Assembly: GCA_050330205.1 (NCBI GenBank) | Contig: JBHJOA010000012.1 | Location: 23,221 to 87,220, forward strand | Length of the DNA: 64,000 bases | Direction: 5' to 3' | Origin: Pelagibius sp050330205 | GTDB taxonomy: Bacteria; Pseudomonadota; Alphaproteobacteria; Kiloniellales; Kiloniellaceae | In this document: in pieces, positions 41,288-49,601 of the stretch | Layout of the letters: each line of letters opens with the position of its first letter | How positions within the stretch are numbered: the first letter of the stretch is position 1 | Position numbers and translations under genes: made by a program | The notes under the pieces: generated by a model | Told to the model about the DNA's origin: nothing | What the model saw: the letters and a program-made list of their open reading frames with translations, nothing else | Database searches by the model: none

Positions 41288-43306
41288 ATGCCGCCGCCCG
41301 GAGCTACCGCCTTGCCGCCCAGTGCCGCCGATCTCCTGAGTCCCCGCCCCCTCAGCGATGCCCGCGAAACCGCTACGGGCCACGCCAACCAGAGCCCGAC
41401 CGCCCAAAGCCTGGCGGCGGGCGAGGCCTTGAAAGCGGCCTTCGACCGCGCGCCGGAGCCGCGCCTGGTGATCGATCCTTTCAGCGATGCCATCCTGCGC
41501 GCCAACAAGGCAGCCTGCGCGATTTATGCGCTTACCCAGGACGAACTGCTGAAGCGGCGCTTTTCCAGCCTCTACGGCGAATCGCGCGGCGAACTGCTGG
41601 TTTTCACTGAGGAGGCCATGGACCGAGGCCATGCCTGGAGCCGCGACCTGGTGCTGCGGCGCCCCGACGGCAGCCCGATGAACCTGGAGCACAGCCTGAT
41701 CGCCTGCCCGCAGCGCGACCGCCTCTGCCTGCTGCTCTCCATCCTCGATCTGACGCTACTGCGCTACCGCACGATCGACGACGAGGCCAACAGCTACCAC
41801 CGCCAGGGCCTGGAGGAGTGGCGCCGCGCCGAGCGTTTCTTCCGCGAGATCGAGCGCGAGAACCAGATGATCCTCTCGGCCGCCGGCGAGGGCATCTACG
41901 GGCTCAACGCCGACGGCATCACCACCTTCGTCAATCCGGCGGCCGAGGCGATGCTGGGCTGGCGCGCCGACGAACTGGTCGGCAAGGAGATGCACGCGCT
42001 GATCCACCACACGCGCCACGACGGCAGCCACTATCCCAACGCACACTGCCCGATCTACAACGCCTTCCGCGACGGTATGGTGAATACCGTCGACGACGAG
42101 GTGTTCTGGCGCAAGGACGGCAAGCCGCTGCGCGTCGAGTACACCTCCACCCCTATCGTCGACGACGGCGCGGTGGTCGGTGCGGTAATCGTGTTTCGCG
42201 ACATCGCCGAGCGCAAGCAACAGGAGGAGACGCTGCGCCACGCGCTGGAGGAGAACGCCGCGCTACGCGAGCGCCTGGAAAAAGAGAACGCCTACCTGCA
42301 GGAAGAGATCCTGACCCACGCCCACCACCACGAGATCATCGGCAAGTCGGCGGCAACAAAGAAGATCCTGCAGCAGATCGACCTGGTGGCGCCGACCGAC
42401 GCCTCGGTGCTGGTGACCGGCGAGAGCGGTACCGGCAAAGAGCTGGTGGCGCGCGCCATCCACCAAGCCTCGGCGCGGCGGGACCGCCCGCTGATCCGCG
42501 TGAACTGCGCGGCGATCCCGCGCGAACTCTTCGAGAGCGAGTTCTTCGGCCATGTGAAGGGCGCATTCACCGGCGCGCTGCGCGACCGCGTCGGCCGCTT
42601 CGAGCTGGCCGATGGCGGCACCATTTTCCTCGACGAGGTCGGCGAGATCCCGCTGGATCTGCAAGCCAAGCTGTTACGTGTGCTACAGGACCGCCGCTTC
42701 GAGCGAGTCGGCGAGGACAATACCCGCGAGGTCGACATCCGGCTCATCGCCGCCACCAACCGCGACCTGAAGCAGGAGGTCGCCGCCGGGCGCTTTCGCG
42801 AGGACCTCTACTTCCGCCTCAACGTCTTTCCCATCGAGTGCACGCCATTGCGCGAGCGCGGTGACGACATCCCGATTCTGGCCGAACACTTCCTGAAAAC
42901 CACGGCGGCGCGCCTCAACCTGCCGAAGCCGACTCTGACCAACGCCAACATCGAAACGCTCGGCAACTATGCCTGGCCCGGAAATGCGCGCGAACTGCAG
43001 AACGTTATCGAACGCGCGGTGATTTTGGCGCGCCACGGCCGCCTGAGCTTCCACCTGCCCAGCAGCGGTGGCGAGGAGTCACGGCCCGCAAGGAACAAGC
43101 CGGATCGCACCCCCGCCGACGACGGCGAGGTACTCACCGTCCGCCAGATGGCCGCCTTCGAGCGCGAAAACATCGAACGCGCCCTCAAGGTCGCCGGCGG
43201 CAAGGTCGCGGGCAAGGACGGTGCCGCCGCCCTGCTGGACCTCAAGCCGACCACGCTTTATTCCAAGATCAAGGCACTGGGGATCGGGGATCGCCGGCAA
43301 TCCTGA
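41288..43306 (+). CDS. PAS-containing sigma-54-dependent transcriptional activator
   Basis: The 672-residue protein has a first PAS-like region (about 45-150), a second PAS with HTRHDGSHYPNAHCPIYNAF (about 185-315), a coiled-coil linker, the AAA+ activator domain (Walker A GESGTGKELVARA, GAFTGA loop GHVKGAFTGALRD, Walker B GGTIFLDEVGEI) and a Fis-type helix-turn-helix (AALLDLKPTTLYSKIKALGI). There is no receiver domain, so it probably senses a ligand or redox state through PAS. It is divergent from the transporter operon with a sigma-54 promoter and is its likely activator. The ATG at 41288 has no ribosome site. Confidence 0.92.
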   Translation: MPPPGATALPPSAADLLSPRPLSDARETATGHANQSPTAQSLAAGEALKAAFDRAPEPRLVIDPFSDAILRANKAACAIYALTQDELLKRRFSSLYGESRGELLVFTEEAMDRGHAWSRDLVLRRPDGSPMNLEHSLIACPQRDRLCLLLSILDLTLLRYRTIDDEANSYHRQGLEEWRRAERFFREIERENQMILSAAGEGIYGLNADGITTFVNPAAEAMLGWRADELVGKEMHALIHHTRHDGSHYPNAHCPIYNAFRDGMVNTVDDEVFWRKDGKPLRVEYTSTPIVDDGAVVGAVIVFRDIAERKQQEETLRHALEENAALRERLEKENAYLQEEILTHAHHHEIIGKSAATKKILQQIDLVAPTDASVLVTGESGTGKELVARAIHQASARRDRPLIRVNCAAIPRELFESEFFGHVKGAFTGALRDRVGRFELADGGTIFLDEVGEIPLDLQAKLLRVLQDRRFERVGEDNTREVDIRLIAATNRDLKQEVAAGRFREDLYFRLNVFPIECTPLRERGDDIPILAEHFLKTTAARLNLPKPTLTNANIETLGNYAWPGNARELQNVIERAVILARHGRLSFHLPSSGGEESRPARNKPDRTPADDGEVLTVRQMAAFERENIERALKVAGGKVAGKDGAAALLDLKPTTLYSKIKALGIGDRRQS

Positions 43307-43335
43307 AGCACCCTCCCGCTTCAAGCCGGCCTTCG

Positions 43336-44244
43336 CTACACCGCCTCGGCAAACTCCAGCAGCACGCCGCAGGCGGCCTGAGCCGGCACCCGCAGCAAGC
43401 GCGCGCCGTCCCAGTGCACCGGCATGTGGTTGCGCTCCAGCCGCGTGGCGCAGCGCCCGAGATCCTCGACGGCGACGCGCAGGGCGGCCAGCCAGGGCGT
43501 CGGCAGGCGCGGCGCGCCGGCGAGGCCCGGATGCAGGCGGCCCAGCATCTCCGCCGTGGTGAAGCGCAGCCAGGTGCCGCCGCAGTCGACCTCCACCACG
43601 CCGTCGCCGGCGCGCACGCGGTCGAAGCCGAACAGCTCGGCGTAGGGAATGGCCAGCGCCGAGGGGTCCTTCACCACCGAGGTCATGGCAATCAGGCCGG
43701 TGGCGCCGTTGGGGTGAACGCACCACTGCGGCCGCCACACCAGCTCCGGCGTCAGGTGCTGGCAGATGAAGGCCGAGGTGCCCGGCGTCGCCTCCGGCGG
43801 CATGTGCAGCAGCTTGAAGCGTGGCCAGACCTCGCCTTCCGGATCTTCGAGAATGCGCTTCAGATCGCGCAGCTCTCCGGGAACGATGCCGGCCCGCCGC
43901 AGCTCCCTCTCGGCCAGGACTACGTCGTCGCTGGCGAAGGCGAGGCCGAGCAGACCCTCGCGGGATTCCAGGAAGCGGTTGAGGTTGTTGGTGAACTGCT
44001 GCGGGTCGACGATGCCGAGCAGTTCAATGTAGTCGTCCGGAAACATGACGCAGTAGTTCGCGGTGCCCCAGCCGATGTGGCGGCCGCGCGGCGAGACGGT
44101 GAAGCCGAGGCGCTCGTAGGTCTGCCGGGCGGCCTCGAGGTCGCGCACGCCGACCAGCACGTGGTCGATGCCGCGGATCGGCCGCGCTGCCTCAATGCCC
44201 TTGTCGGTGACCACCAGTTTCATGTCGTCAGCCTCCTCGGCCAT
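43336..44244 (-). CDS. VOC/glyoxalase-like family protein
   Basis: The 302-residue protein begins MAEEADDMKLVV and has a glyoxalase-like domain (RPIRGIDHVLVGVRDLEAAR, GTANYCVMFPDDYIELLGI) with a second VOC-like half toward the C-terminus. It is longer than a simple glyoxalase I. The reaction is unknown. It lies 34 bases after the mtnP stop on the same strand and is convergent with the sigma-54 activator gene. Confidence 0.85.
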   Translation of the reverse strand: MAEEADDMKLVVTDKGIEAARPIRGIDHVLVGVRDLEAARQTYERLGFTVSPRGRHIGWGTANYCVMFPDDYIELLGIVDPQQFTNNLNRFLESREGLLGLAFASDDVVLAERELRRAGIVPGELRDLKRILEDPEGEVWPRFKLLHMPPEATPGTSAFICQHLTPELVWRPQWCVHPNGATGLIAMTSVVKDPSALAIPYAELFGFDRVRAGDGVVEVDCGGTWLRFTTAEMLGRLHPGLAGAPRLPTPWLAALRVAVEDLGRCATRLERNHMPVHWDGARLLRVPAQAACGVLLEFAEAV

Positions 44245-44278
44245 GCTGTCCTCCGGTTCGGCCGCGACGGCACGGGGC

Positions 44279-45166
44279 TCAGGCCCCGAGCAGGCGGCCG
44301 GCGACGGCGTCGAGCCGGGCCAGCACCGCCGGATCGCGCGCCTCGGGATGAGTGATCAGCGCGGCGTCCAGGGCATGATGGCAGCCCTTGACGCAGGGCT
44401 CCCGGCGCCCGCTCAGCTTCGGGACCGTCTGCCGGATCAGCGCGCGCGCCTTGTCGGCGTTGTCCAGCAGGGTCTTCACCACCTGGTCGACCGTGACATG
44501 CTCATGCTCGTCGTGCCAGCAGTCATAGTCGGTAACCATCGCCACGGTCGCGTAGCAAATTTCAGCTTCGCGGGCGAGCTTTGCCTCCGGCATGTTGGTC
44601 ATGCCGATAACGTCGCAGCCCCAGCCGCGGTAGAGCTGCGACTCGGCGCGGGTAGAGAACTGCGGACCCTCCATCACCACGTAAGTCCCGGCGCGGCGCA
44701 GCGGCAGGCCAAGTTCGCCGCCGGCGGCCTCCAGGGCGTCACCCAGCCGCCCGCAAACCGGGTCGGCGAGGGAGACGTGCGCCACCATGCCGGCGCCGAA
44801 GAAGGACTTCTCGCGCGCGAAGGTGCGGTCGATGAACTGGTCGACGACGACGAATGCGCCGGGCGGCAGATCCTCGCGCAGCGAGCCGACGGCGCTCAGC
44901 GAGATCACCTCGGTGACGCCGGCGCGCTTCAGGGCGTCGATGTTGGCGCGAAAGTTGAGGCCGGAGGGCGGCAGCCGGTGGCCCCTGCCGTGGCGCGGCA
45001 GGAACACCAGCCGCTGGCCGTCGAGTTCGCCGAACAGCAGGGCGTCGGAGGGCGCGCCGAAGGGTGAAGCGATTTCGCGCCACTCGGCGTTCTTCAGCCC
45101 TTCGATCTCGTAGATGCCGCTGCCGCCGATGATCCCGATGACCGGCGGGGTTCCGGGCTCCGGCAT
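44279..45166 (-). CDS. mtnP: S-methyl-5'-thioadenosine phosphorylase
   Basis: MtnP splits methylthioadenosine, a by-product of polyamine synthesis, into adenine and methylthioribose 1-phosphate. The 295-residue protein has phosphate-binding IGIIGGSGIYEI, FLPRHGRGHRLPPS, VMEGPQFSTRAESQLY and VIGMTNMPEAKLARE with the substrate-contacting TDYDCWHDEHE. It precedes the VOC gene in a two-gene unit. Confidence 0.95.
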   Translation of the reverse strand: MPEPGTPPVIGIIGGSGIYEIEGLKNAEWREIASPFGAPSDALLFGELDGQRLVFLPRHGRGHRLPPSGLNFRANIDALKRAGVTEVISLSAVGSLREDLPPGAFVVVDQFIDRTFAREKSFFGAGMVAHVSLADPVCGRLGDALEAAGGELGLPLRRAGTYVVMEGPQFSTRAESQLYRGWGCDVIGMTNMPEAKLAREAEICYATVAMVTDYDCWHDEHEHVTVDQVVKTLLDNADKARALIRQTVPKLSGRREPCVKGCHHALDAALITHPEARDPAVLARLDAVAGRLLGA

Positions 45167-45243
45167 GGCGCTGCTCCCCTCGCTGTCGATTGACCTGGGA
45201 ATCCCTTTACCCGACGCGCGGGGGCTTCACAAGGAAAGCAAAG

Positions 45244-45269
45244 AAAAGGCCGCCCGAAGGCGGCCTTTT
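45244..45269 (-). terminator. Rho-independent terminator of petABC
   Basis: An 11-bp stem (AAAAGGCCGCC paired with GGCGGCCTTTT, 45244-45254 and 45259-45269) with a CGAA loop lies about 26 bases past the petC stop. The sequence beyond it on the minus strand is T-rich (TTTTCTTTGC). Confidence 0.85.
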
Positions 45270-45294
45270 CGGCGTCTCGCGTCGGCGGGCATCC

Positions 45295-46065
45295 TTAGTG
45301 GACGTCCTTCCAGACCTTGCGCTTGGCGGCGTAGAGCACGCCGGTGAATACCACCAGGAAGATCAGCACCTTGATGCCGGCCCCCTTGCGCTGCTCCATC
45401 TTCGGCTCCGCCGTCCACATCAGGAAATGCGAGAGGTCGGCCGACATCTGCTCGACGGTCGCCGGTGTGCCGTCCGCATAGACGACGCTGTCCTCGTAGA
45501 GCGGCTGGGCCATGGCGATCTGGTGGCCCGGGAAATAGGCGTTGTAGTTGGTGCCCTCGGCGAGGTCGAAATCCGCCGGCGGCTCCACGTAGCCGGTCAG
45601 CAGCGCGTAGGTGTAGGTCGCGCCGCCGGCCCGGGCCTTGGCCATCAGCGAGAGGTCCGGCGGCGCCGCGCCGTTGTTGGCCGCAGCGGCCGCCTTCTCG
45701 TTCCGGAACGGCGAGGGGAAGTAGTCGGAGGCCCGGCCGGGGCGCTCGATCATCTCGCCCTCGTCGTCTTCGTCGGTGATCGAGTATTCCTCCGCGATAG
45801 CCTTGATCTCGTCCTCGTTGTAGCCGAGGTCGGCGAGATTGCGGAAGGCGACGTACTTCAGGCCGTGGCAGACCGCGCAGACCTCGCGGTAGACCTGCAG
45901 GCCGCGCTGCATCGCCCGGCGGTCGAAGGTGCCGAAGGGCCCGTCGAAGCTCCACTCCATAGCCGGCAGATCGATCGCCTCCCCGGCCGCCGAAGCCGGC
46001 CCGGAAGCCGGCAGCGACACCGCCGCGGCAAGGGCCGCCAGACCAAACATCAGTCCCTTGCGCAT
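45295..46065 (-). CDS. petC: Cytochrome c1
   Basis: Cytochrome c1 is the heme c subunit of the bc1 complex and passes electrons to cytochrome c. The 256-residue protein has a signal peptide (MRKGLMFGLAALAAAVSLPA), heme motif CAVCHG with its preceding REV, the distal methionine in GHQIAMAQPLYED and a C-terminal membrane anchor (GIKVLIFLVVFTGVLYAA). Its start ATG overlaps the petB stop (TGATG). The terminator follows. Confidence 0.96.
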   Translation of the reverse strand: MRKGLMFGLAALAAAVSLPASGPASAAGEAIDLPAMEWSFDGPFGTFDRRAMQRGLQVYREVCAVCHGLKYVAFRNLADLGYNEDEIKAIAEEYSITDEDDEGEMIERPGRASDYFPSPFRNEKAAAAANNGAAPPDLSLMAKARAGGATYTYALLTGYVEPPADFDLAEGTNYNAYFPGHQIAMAQPLYEDSVVYADGTPATVEQMSADLSHFLMWTAEPKMEQRKGAGIKVLIFLVVFTGVLYAAKRKVWKDVH

Positions 46066-47324
46066 CAGGCTTTCTCCATCGGCTTGGCGGTGGCGCCGGC
46101 CATGCCGCCGCCGCCCTTCAGGACCGGCTCGCTGATCGAGGTCGGCAGCGGCTTGGGCCGCTCGAAGACGCCGAGCAGCGGCAGGATCACCAGGAAGTGC
46201 AGGAAGTACCAGAAGGTCGCGATCTGGCCGGTGATCAGCCAGGCGCCCTCCGGTGGGTTGGCGCCGACGAAGCCCAGCACCACCACGTCGATCGCCAGCA
46301 GCACGAAGAAGATGCGGAAGATCGGGCGGAAGCGGCCGCTCTTGACCGGCGAGCGGTCGAGCCAGGGCAGGATGAACAGCACGGCGATGGAGCCGAACAT
46401 GGCGATGACGCCGAGCAGCTTGTCGGGAATCGCGCGCAGGATCGCGTAGAACGGCAGGAAATACCATTCCGGTACGATGTGCGCCGGCGTCGCCAGCGGG
46501 TCGGCCGGAATGTAGTTGTCCGGATGGCCCATGTAGTTCGGGATGTAGAACACCACCGCCGCGAAGACGATGAGGAAGACCCCGAGCCCGAAGGCGTCCT
46601 TGGCCGTGTAGTAGGGATGGAACGGGATCTTGTCCTGCGGCCCCTTGGGATCGATGCCCAGCGGGTTGTTGGAGCCGAACTGGTGCAGCGCCCAGATGTG
46701 CAGCACCACCACCGCGACGATGACGAAGGGCATCAGGTAGTGCAGGGCGTAGAAGCGGTTGAGCGTCGGGTTGTCGACGTTGAAGCCGCCCCACAACCAG
46801 GTGACGATGGCGTCGCCGAACACCGGCACCGCCGAGAACAGGTTGGTGATCACCTTGGCGCCCCAGAAGCTCATCTGGCCCCACGGCAGCACGTAGCCCA
46901 TGAAGGCGGTCGCCATCATCAGCAGCAGGATGACCACGCCCAGCATCCACAGCAGCTCGCGCGGCGCCTTGTAGGAGCCGTAGTAGAGACCGCGGAAGAT
47001 GTGGATGTAGACGACGATGAAGAAGAAGGAAGCGCCGTTCATGTGGATGTAGCGCAGCAGCCAGCCGAAGTTCACGTCGCGCATGATGCGCTCGACGGAA
47101 TCGAAGGCGTGGTCGACATGCGCGGTGTACTGCATCGCCAGCAGGATGCCGGTGACGATCATGATCACCAGCGTGATGCCCGCCAGCGATCCGAAGTTCC
47201 ACATGTAGCTGAGATTCTTCGGCGCCGGATAGCCGGAGCCGATGGAGTGGTCGAGGAAGGAGAACACCGGCATGCGGTGCTCGATCCATTTGACCACGCG
47301 GTTGTTGCTCTGGAAGCCGCTCAT
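46065..47324 (-). CDS. petB: Cytochrome b of the bc1 complex
   Basis: This central membrane subunit binds hemes bL and bH and the quinone sites. The 419-residue protein has eight membrane spans, heme-ligating histidines in LLRYIHMNGASFFFIVVYIH and HYLMPFVIVAVVVLHIWALH, and the Qo motif PEWYFLPFYA. It sits between petA (16 bases) and petC (overlap). The length is normal for the unfused bacterial form. Confidence 0.97.
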   Translation of the reverse strand: MSGFQSNNRVVKWIEHRMPVFSFLDHSIGSGYPAPKNLSYMWNFGSLAGITLVIMIVTGILLAMQYTAHVDHAFDSVERIMRDVNFGWLLRYIHMNGASFFFIVVYIHIFRGLYYGSYKAPRELLWMLGVVILLLMMATAFMGYVLPWGQMSFWGAKVITNLFSAVPVFGDAIVTWLWGGFNVDNPTLNRFYALHYLMPFVIVAVVVLHIWALHQFGSNNPLGIDPKGPQDKIPFHPYYTAKDAFGLGVFLIVFAAVVFYIPNYMGHPDNYIPADPLATPAHIVPEWYFLPFYAILRAIPDKLLGVIAMFGSIAVLFILPWLDRSPVKSGRFRPIFRIFFVLLAIDVVVLGFVGANPPEGAWLITGQIATFWYFLHFLVILPLLGVFERPKPLPTSISEPVLKGGGGMAGATAKPMEKA

Positions 47325-47340
47325 GCCCTTCGCTCTCCCC

Positions 47341-47889
47341 TTAGCCGATCACGATGGACGTGTCGCCGGTGAACTCGTAGGGAGGCACTGGCAGGTTGAG
47401 CGGGGCGGGGCCCCTGCGGATACGCCCGGAGGTGTCGTAGTGGGAGCCGTGGCAGGGGCAGAACCAGCCGCCGAAGTCGCCGCGGCTCTGGCCTGTTTTC
47501 TGGCCCAGGGGCACACAACCGAGGTGGGTGCAGACGCCGATCACCACCAGCCATTCGGGGCGTGCGACGCGGTCGGCATCGGCCTCCGGATCCGGCAGGG
47601 CGGAGAGCTCGACCGCCTCGGCCTCGCGGATCTGCTCGGCGGTGCGGTGGTCGATGAAGACCGGATTGCCGCGCCAGGTCACGGTGATCCGCTGACCCTC
47701 GGCGATCGGCTCCAGGTCGACCTCGGTCGACGCCAGGGCCAGCACTTCGGCCGAGGGGTTCATGCTGTCGATCAGCGGCCAGGCCACACAGGCGGCGCCG
47801 ACGGCACCCATGCCCGCGGCGGCCAGATATAAGAAATCGCGCCGCGTTTCGCCGGATTCGGCCTGCGCGGTTGTGGCGGTATCTGCCAT
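47341..47889 (-). CDS. petA: Rieske iron-sulfur protein of the bc1 complex
   Basis: This subunit carries the 2Fe-2S cluster that takes electrons from ubiquinol. The 182-residue protein has a twin-arginine motif (ETRRDFLYLAAAG), a membrane anchor and both cluster-binding boxes, CTHLGC and CPCHGSHYD. It is the first gene of petABC and is followed by petB. The promoter is at 48059-48087. Confidence 0.97.
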   Translation of the reverse strand: MADTATTAQAESGETRRDFLYLAAAGMGAVGAACVAWPLIDSMNPSAEVLALASTEVDLEPIAEGQRITVTWRGNPVFIDHRTAEQIREAEAVELSALPDPEADADRVARPEWLVVIGVCTHLGCVPLGQKTGQSRGDFGGWFCPCHGSHYDTSGRIRRGPAPLNLPVPPYEFTGDTSIVIG

Positions 47890-48058
47890 GCGTCCTTTCC
47901 CCTACGATCCCTCACTGGGAGCCTTGCGCAAGCAAAGCCCCGGTCACCCTTCGGCGAGCCGTTGCGGCCCCCGAGGCGGCCTAACCTTATCGCGCGGCCA
48001 AGCGCCGAGGATGCGGCATCCTGCCGCGCCCAACGCCCGGGCGCCCTTTGTGGGGCCC

Positions 48059-48087
48059 GATATAGAGGAAATTTGGGGCGAACGCAA
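48059..48087 (-). promoter_or_regulatory. petABC promoter
   Basis: On the minus strand TTGCGT (48087-48082) is followed after 17 bp by TATATC (48064-48059). The start point would be near 48052, giving a leader of about 160 bases. No operator is evident for the PetP/PetR-like regulators. Confidence 0.55.
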
Positions 48088-48162
48088 AGCCCCTTCGCAA
48101 GCGGCGAAGTGATACGATTTCCCCTTTCATTGAACCGATTAGCGGGAGTATCCCGGCCCACC

Positions 48163-48681
48163 ATGCGCCTTGCCCTCTTTCAACCCGACATTCCGCAGAA
48201 CTGCGGCGCCGTGATCCGCCTGGCCGCCTGCCTGGGGGTCGGCCTGGACATCATCGAGCCCTGCGGCTTCCTGCTGGATGACCGCCGGTTGAAGCGCGCG
48301 GGCCTCGACTATCACGACCTCGCCGCCGTGCGCCGCCACCACGGCTGGGCCGACTTCCGGTCCGCATTTCAGGCCAGCCGCGACACCCTGGCGGCACAGA
48401 CGGCGGCACCGCGCCTGCTGCTGTTGACCACCGGGGGAGATCGGCCTTACACCGACTTCGCCTTCGCGGCGGGCGACGTGCTGCTGCTGGGCCGCGAATC
48501 GGCGGGCGTGCCGGCCGAGGTGCACGCGGCGGCGGATGCCCGTCTCGTGATCCCCATGCAGGCGGGCCGGCGGTCGCTGAACGTCGCCCAGGCCGGCGCC
48601 ATGGTGCTGGGCGAGGCACTGCGCCAGACCGGCGGCTTTGCCGCGGTCGGCAATGCGAGACTGACAGGATCGGCGGGATGA
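48163..48681 (+). CDS. trmL: tRNA (cytidine(34)-2'-O)-methyltransferase
   Basis: TrmL methylates the 2'-OH of the wobble base of tRNA-Leu isoacceptors. The 172-residue SPOUT-fold protein has MRLALFQPDIPQNCGAVIRL at the start and the knot region LLLGRESAGVPAEVHAAAD, RRSLNVAQAGAMVLGEA. ATG at 48163 is preferred over the upstream frame. Its stop overlaps the hemF start by four bases. Its promoter faces away from petABC in a 273-base shared region. Confidence 0.94.
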   Translation: MRLALFQPDIPQNCGAVIRLAACLGVGLDIIEPCGFLLDDRRLKRAGLDYHDLAAVRRHHGWADFRSAFQASRDTLAAQTAAPRLLLLTTGGDRPYTDFAFAAGDVLLLGRESAGVPAEVHAAADARLVIPMQAGRRSLNVAQAGAMVLGEALRQTGGFAAVGNARLTGSAG

Positions 48682-49583
48682 GCGAAAGCATGACCGAGGC
48701 GGCGGGCGACGACATCACCGAACGGCGCAAGGCCCGGGCGCGGGCCTGGTTCGAGGAACTGCGCGACCGCATCTGTGCGGCCTTCGAGGCCCTGGAGGAC
48801 GAACTCGCCGGCGCCAACGCCGAGCGCTTCGCCGAGCAGCCGCCCGGACGTTTCGAGCGCAAGGCCTGGCAGCGCCCCGACGCGAACGACAAGAGCGGCG
48901 GCGGTGGCGTCATGGCCCTGATGCGCGGCCGCGTCTTCGAGAAGGTCGGCGTCAACGTCTCCACTGTGTTCGGCAGCTTCTCGCCGGACTTCGCCAAGCA
49001 GATCCCCGGCGCCGAGGCCGACCCCAGTTTCTGGGCCAGCGGCATCTCCCTGGTCGCGCACCTGCGCTCGCCCCTGGTGCCGGCGGTGCATATGAACACC
49101 CGCCACATCGTCACCACCAAGGCGTGGTTCGGCGGCGGCGGCGACCTCAACCCCATGTATCCGGACGACCGGGACACCGCGGACTTCCACGCCGCCTTCA
49201 AGGCCGCCTGCGACCGCCACGACCCGGACTACTATCCGCGCTTCAAGAAGTGGTGCGACGAGTACTTCTTCATTCCCCACCGCGGCGAGGCGCGCGGGGT
49301 CGGCGGCATCTTCTACGACTACCTCGACAGCGGCGACTGGGAGGCCGACTTCGCCTTCACCCAGGACGTCGGCCGCGCCTTCCTGGAGATCTATCCGCAG
49401 CTGGTGCGCCGCCACATGGCCGAGCCCTGGACCGACGAACAGCGCCGCCACCAGCTGTTCCGGCGCGGGCGCTACACCGAGTTCAACCTGCTCTACGACC
49501 GCGGCACCAAGTTCGGCCTGCAGACCGGCGGCAACGTCGAGGCGATTCTCATGAGCCTGCCGCCGGAGGCCGCCTGGCCGTAG
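48678..49583 (+). CDS. hemF: Oxygen-dependent coproporphyrinogen III oxidase
   Basis: HemF makes protoporphyrinogen IX from coproporphyrinogen III using O2, on the heme path. The 301-residue protein has HMNTRHIVTTKAWFGGGGDL, YPRFKKWCDEYFFIPHRGEA, GGIFYDYLDSGDWEADF and YTEFNLLYDRGTKFGLQTGG. The start overlaps the trmL stop. It is convergent with cca. Confidence 0.97.
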   Translation: MSESMTEAAGDDITERRKARARAWFEELRDRICAAFEALEDELAGANAERFAEQPPGRFERKAWQRPDANDKSGGGGVMALMRGRVFEKVGVNVSTVFGSFSPDFAKQIPGAEADPSFWASGISLVAHLRSPLVPAVHMNTRHIVTTKAWFGGGGDLNPMYPDDRDTADFHAAFKAACDRHDPDYYPRFKKWCDEYFFIPHRGEARGVGGIFYDYLDSGDWEADFAFTQDVGRAFLEIYPQLVRRHMAEPWTDEQRRHQLFRRGRYTEFNLLYDRGTKFGLQTGGNVEAILMSLPPEAAWP

Positions 49584-49601
49584 GTTGCGGCCTTCCCGAA
49601 G

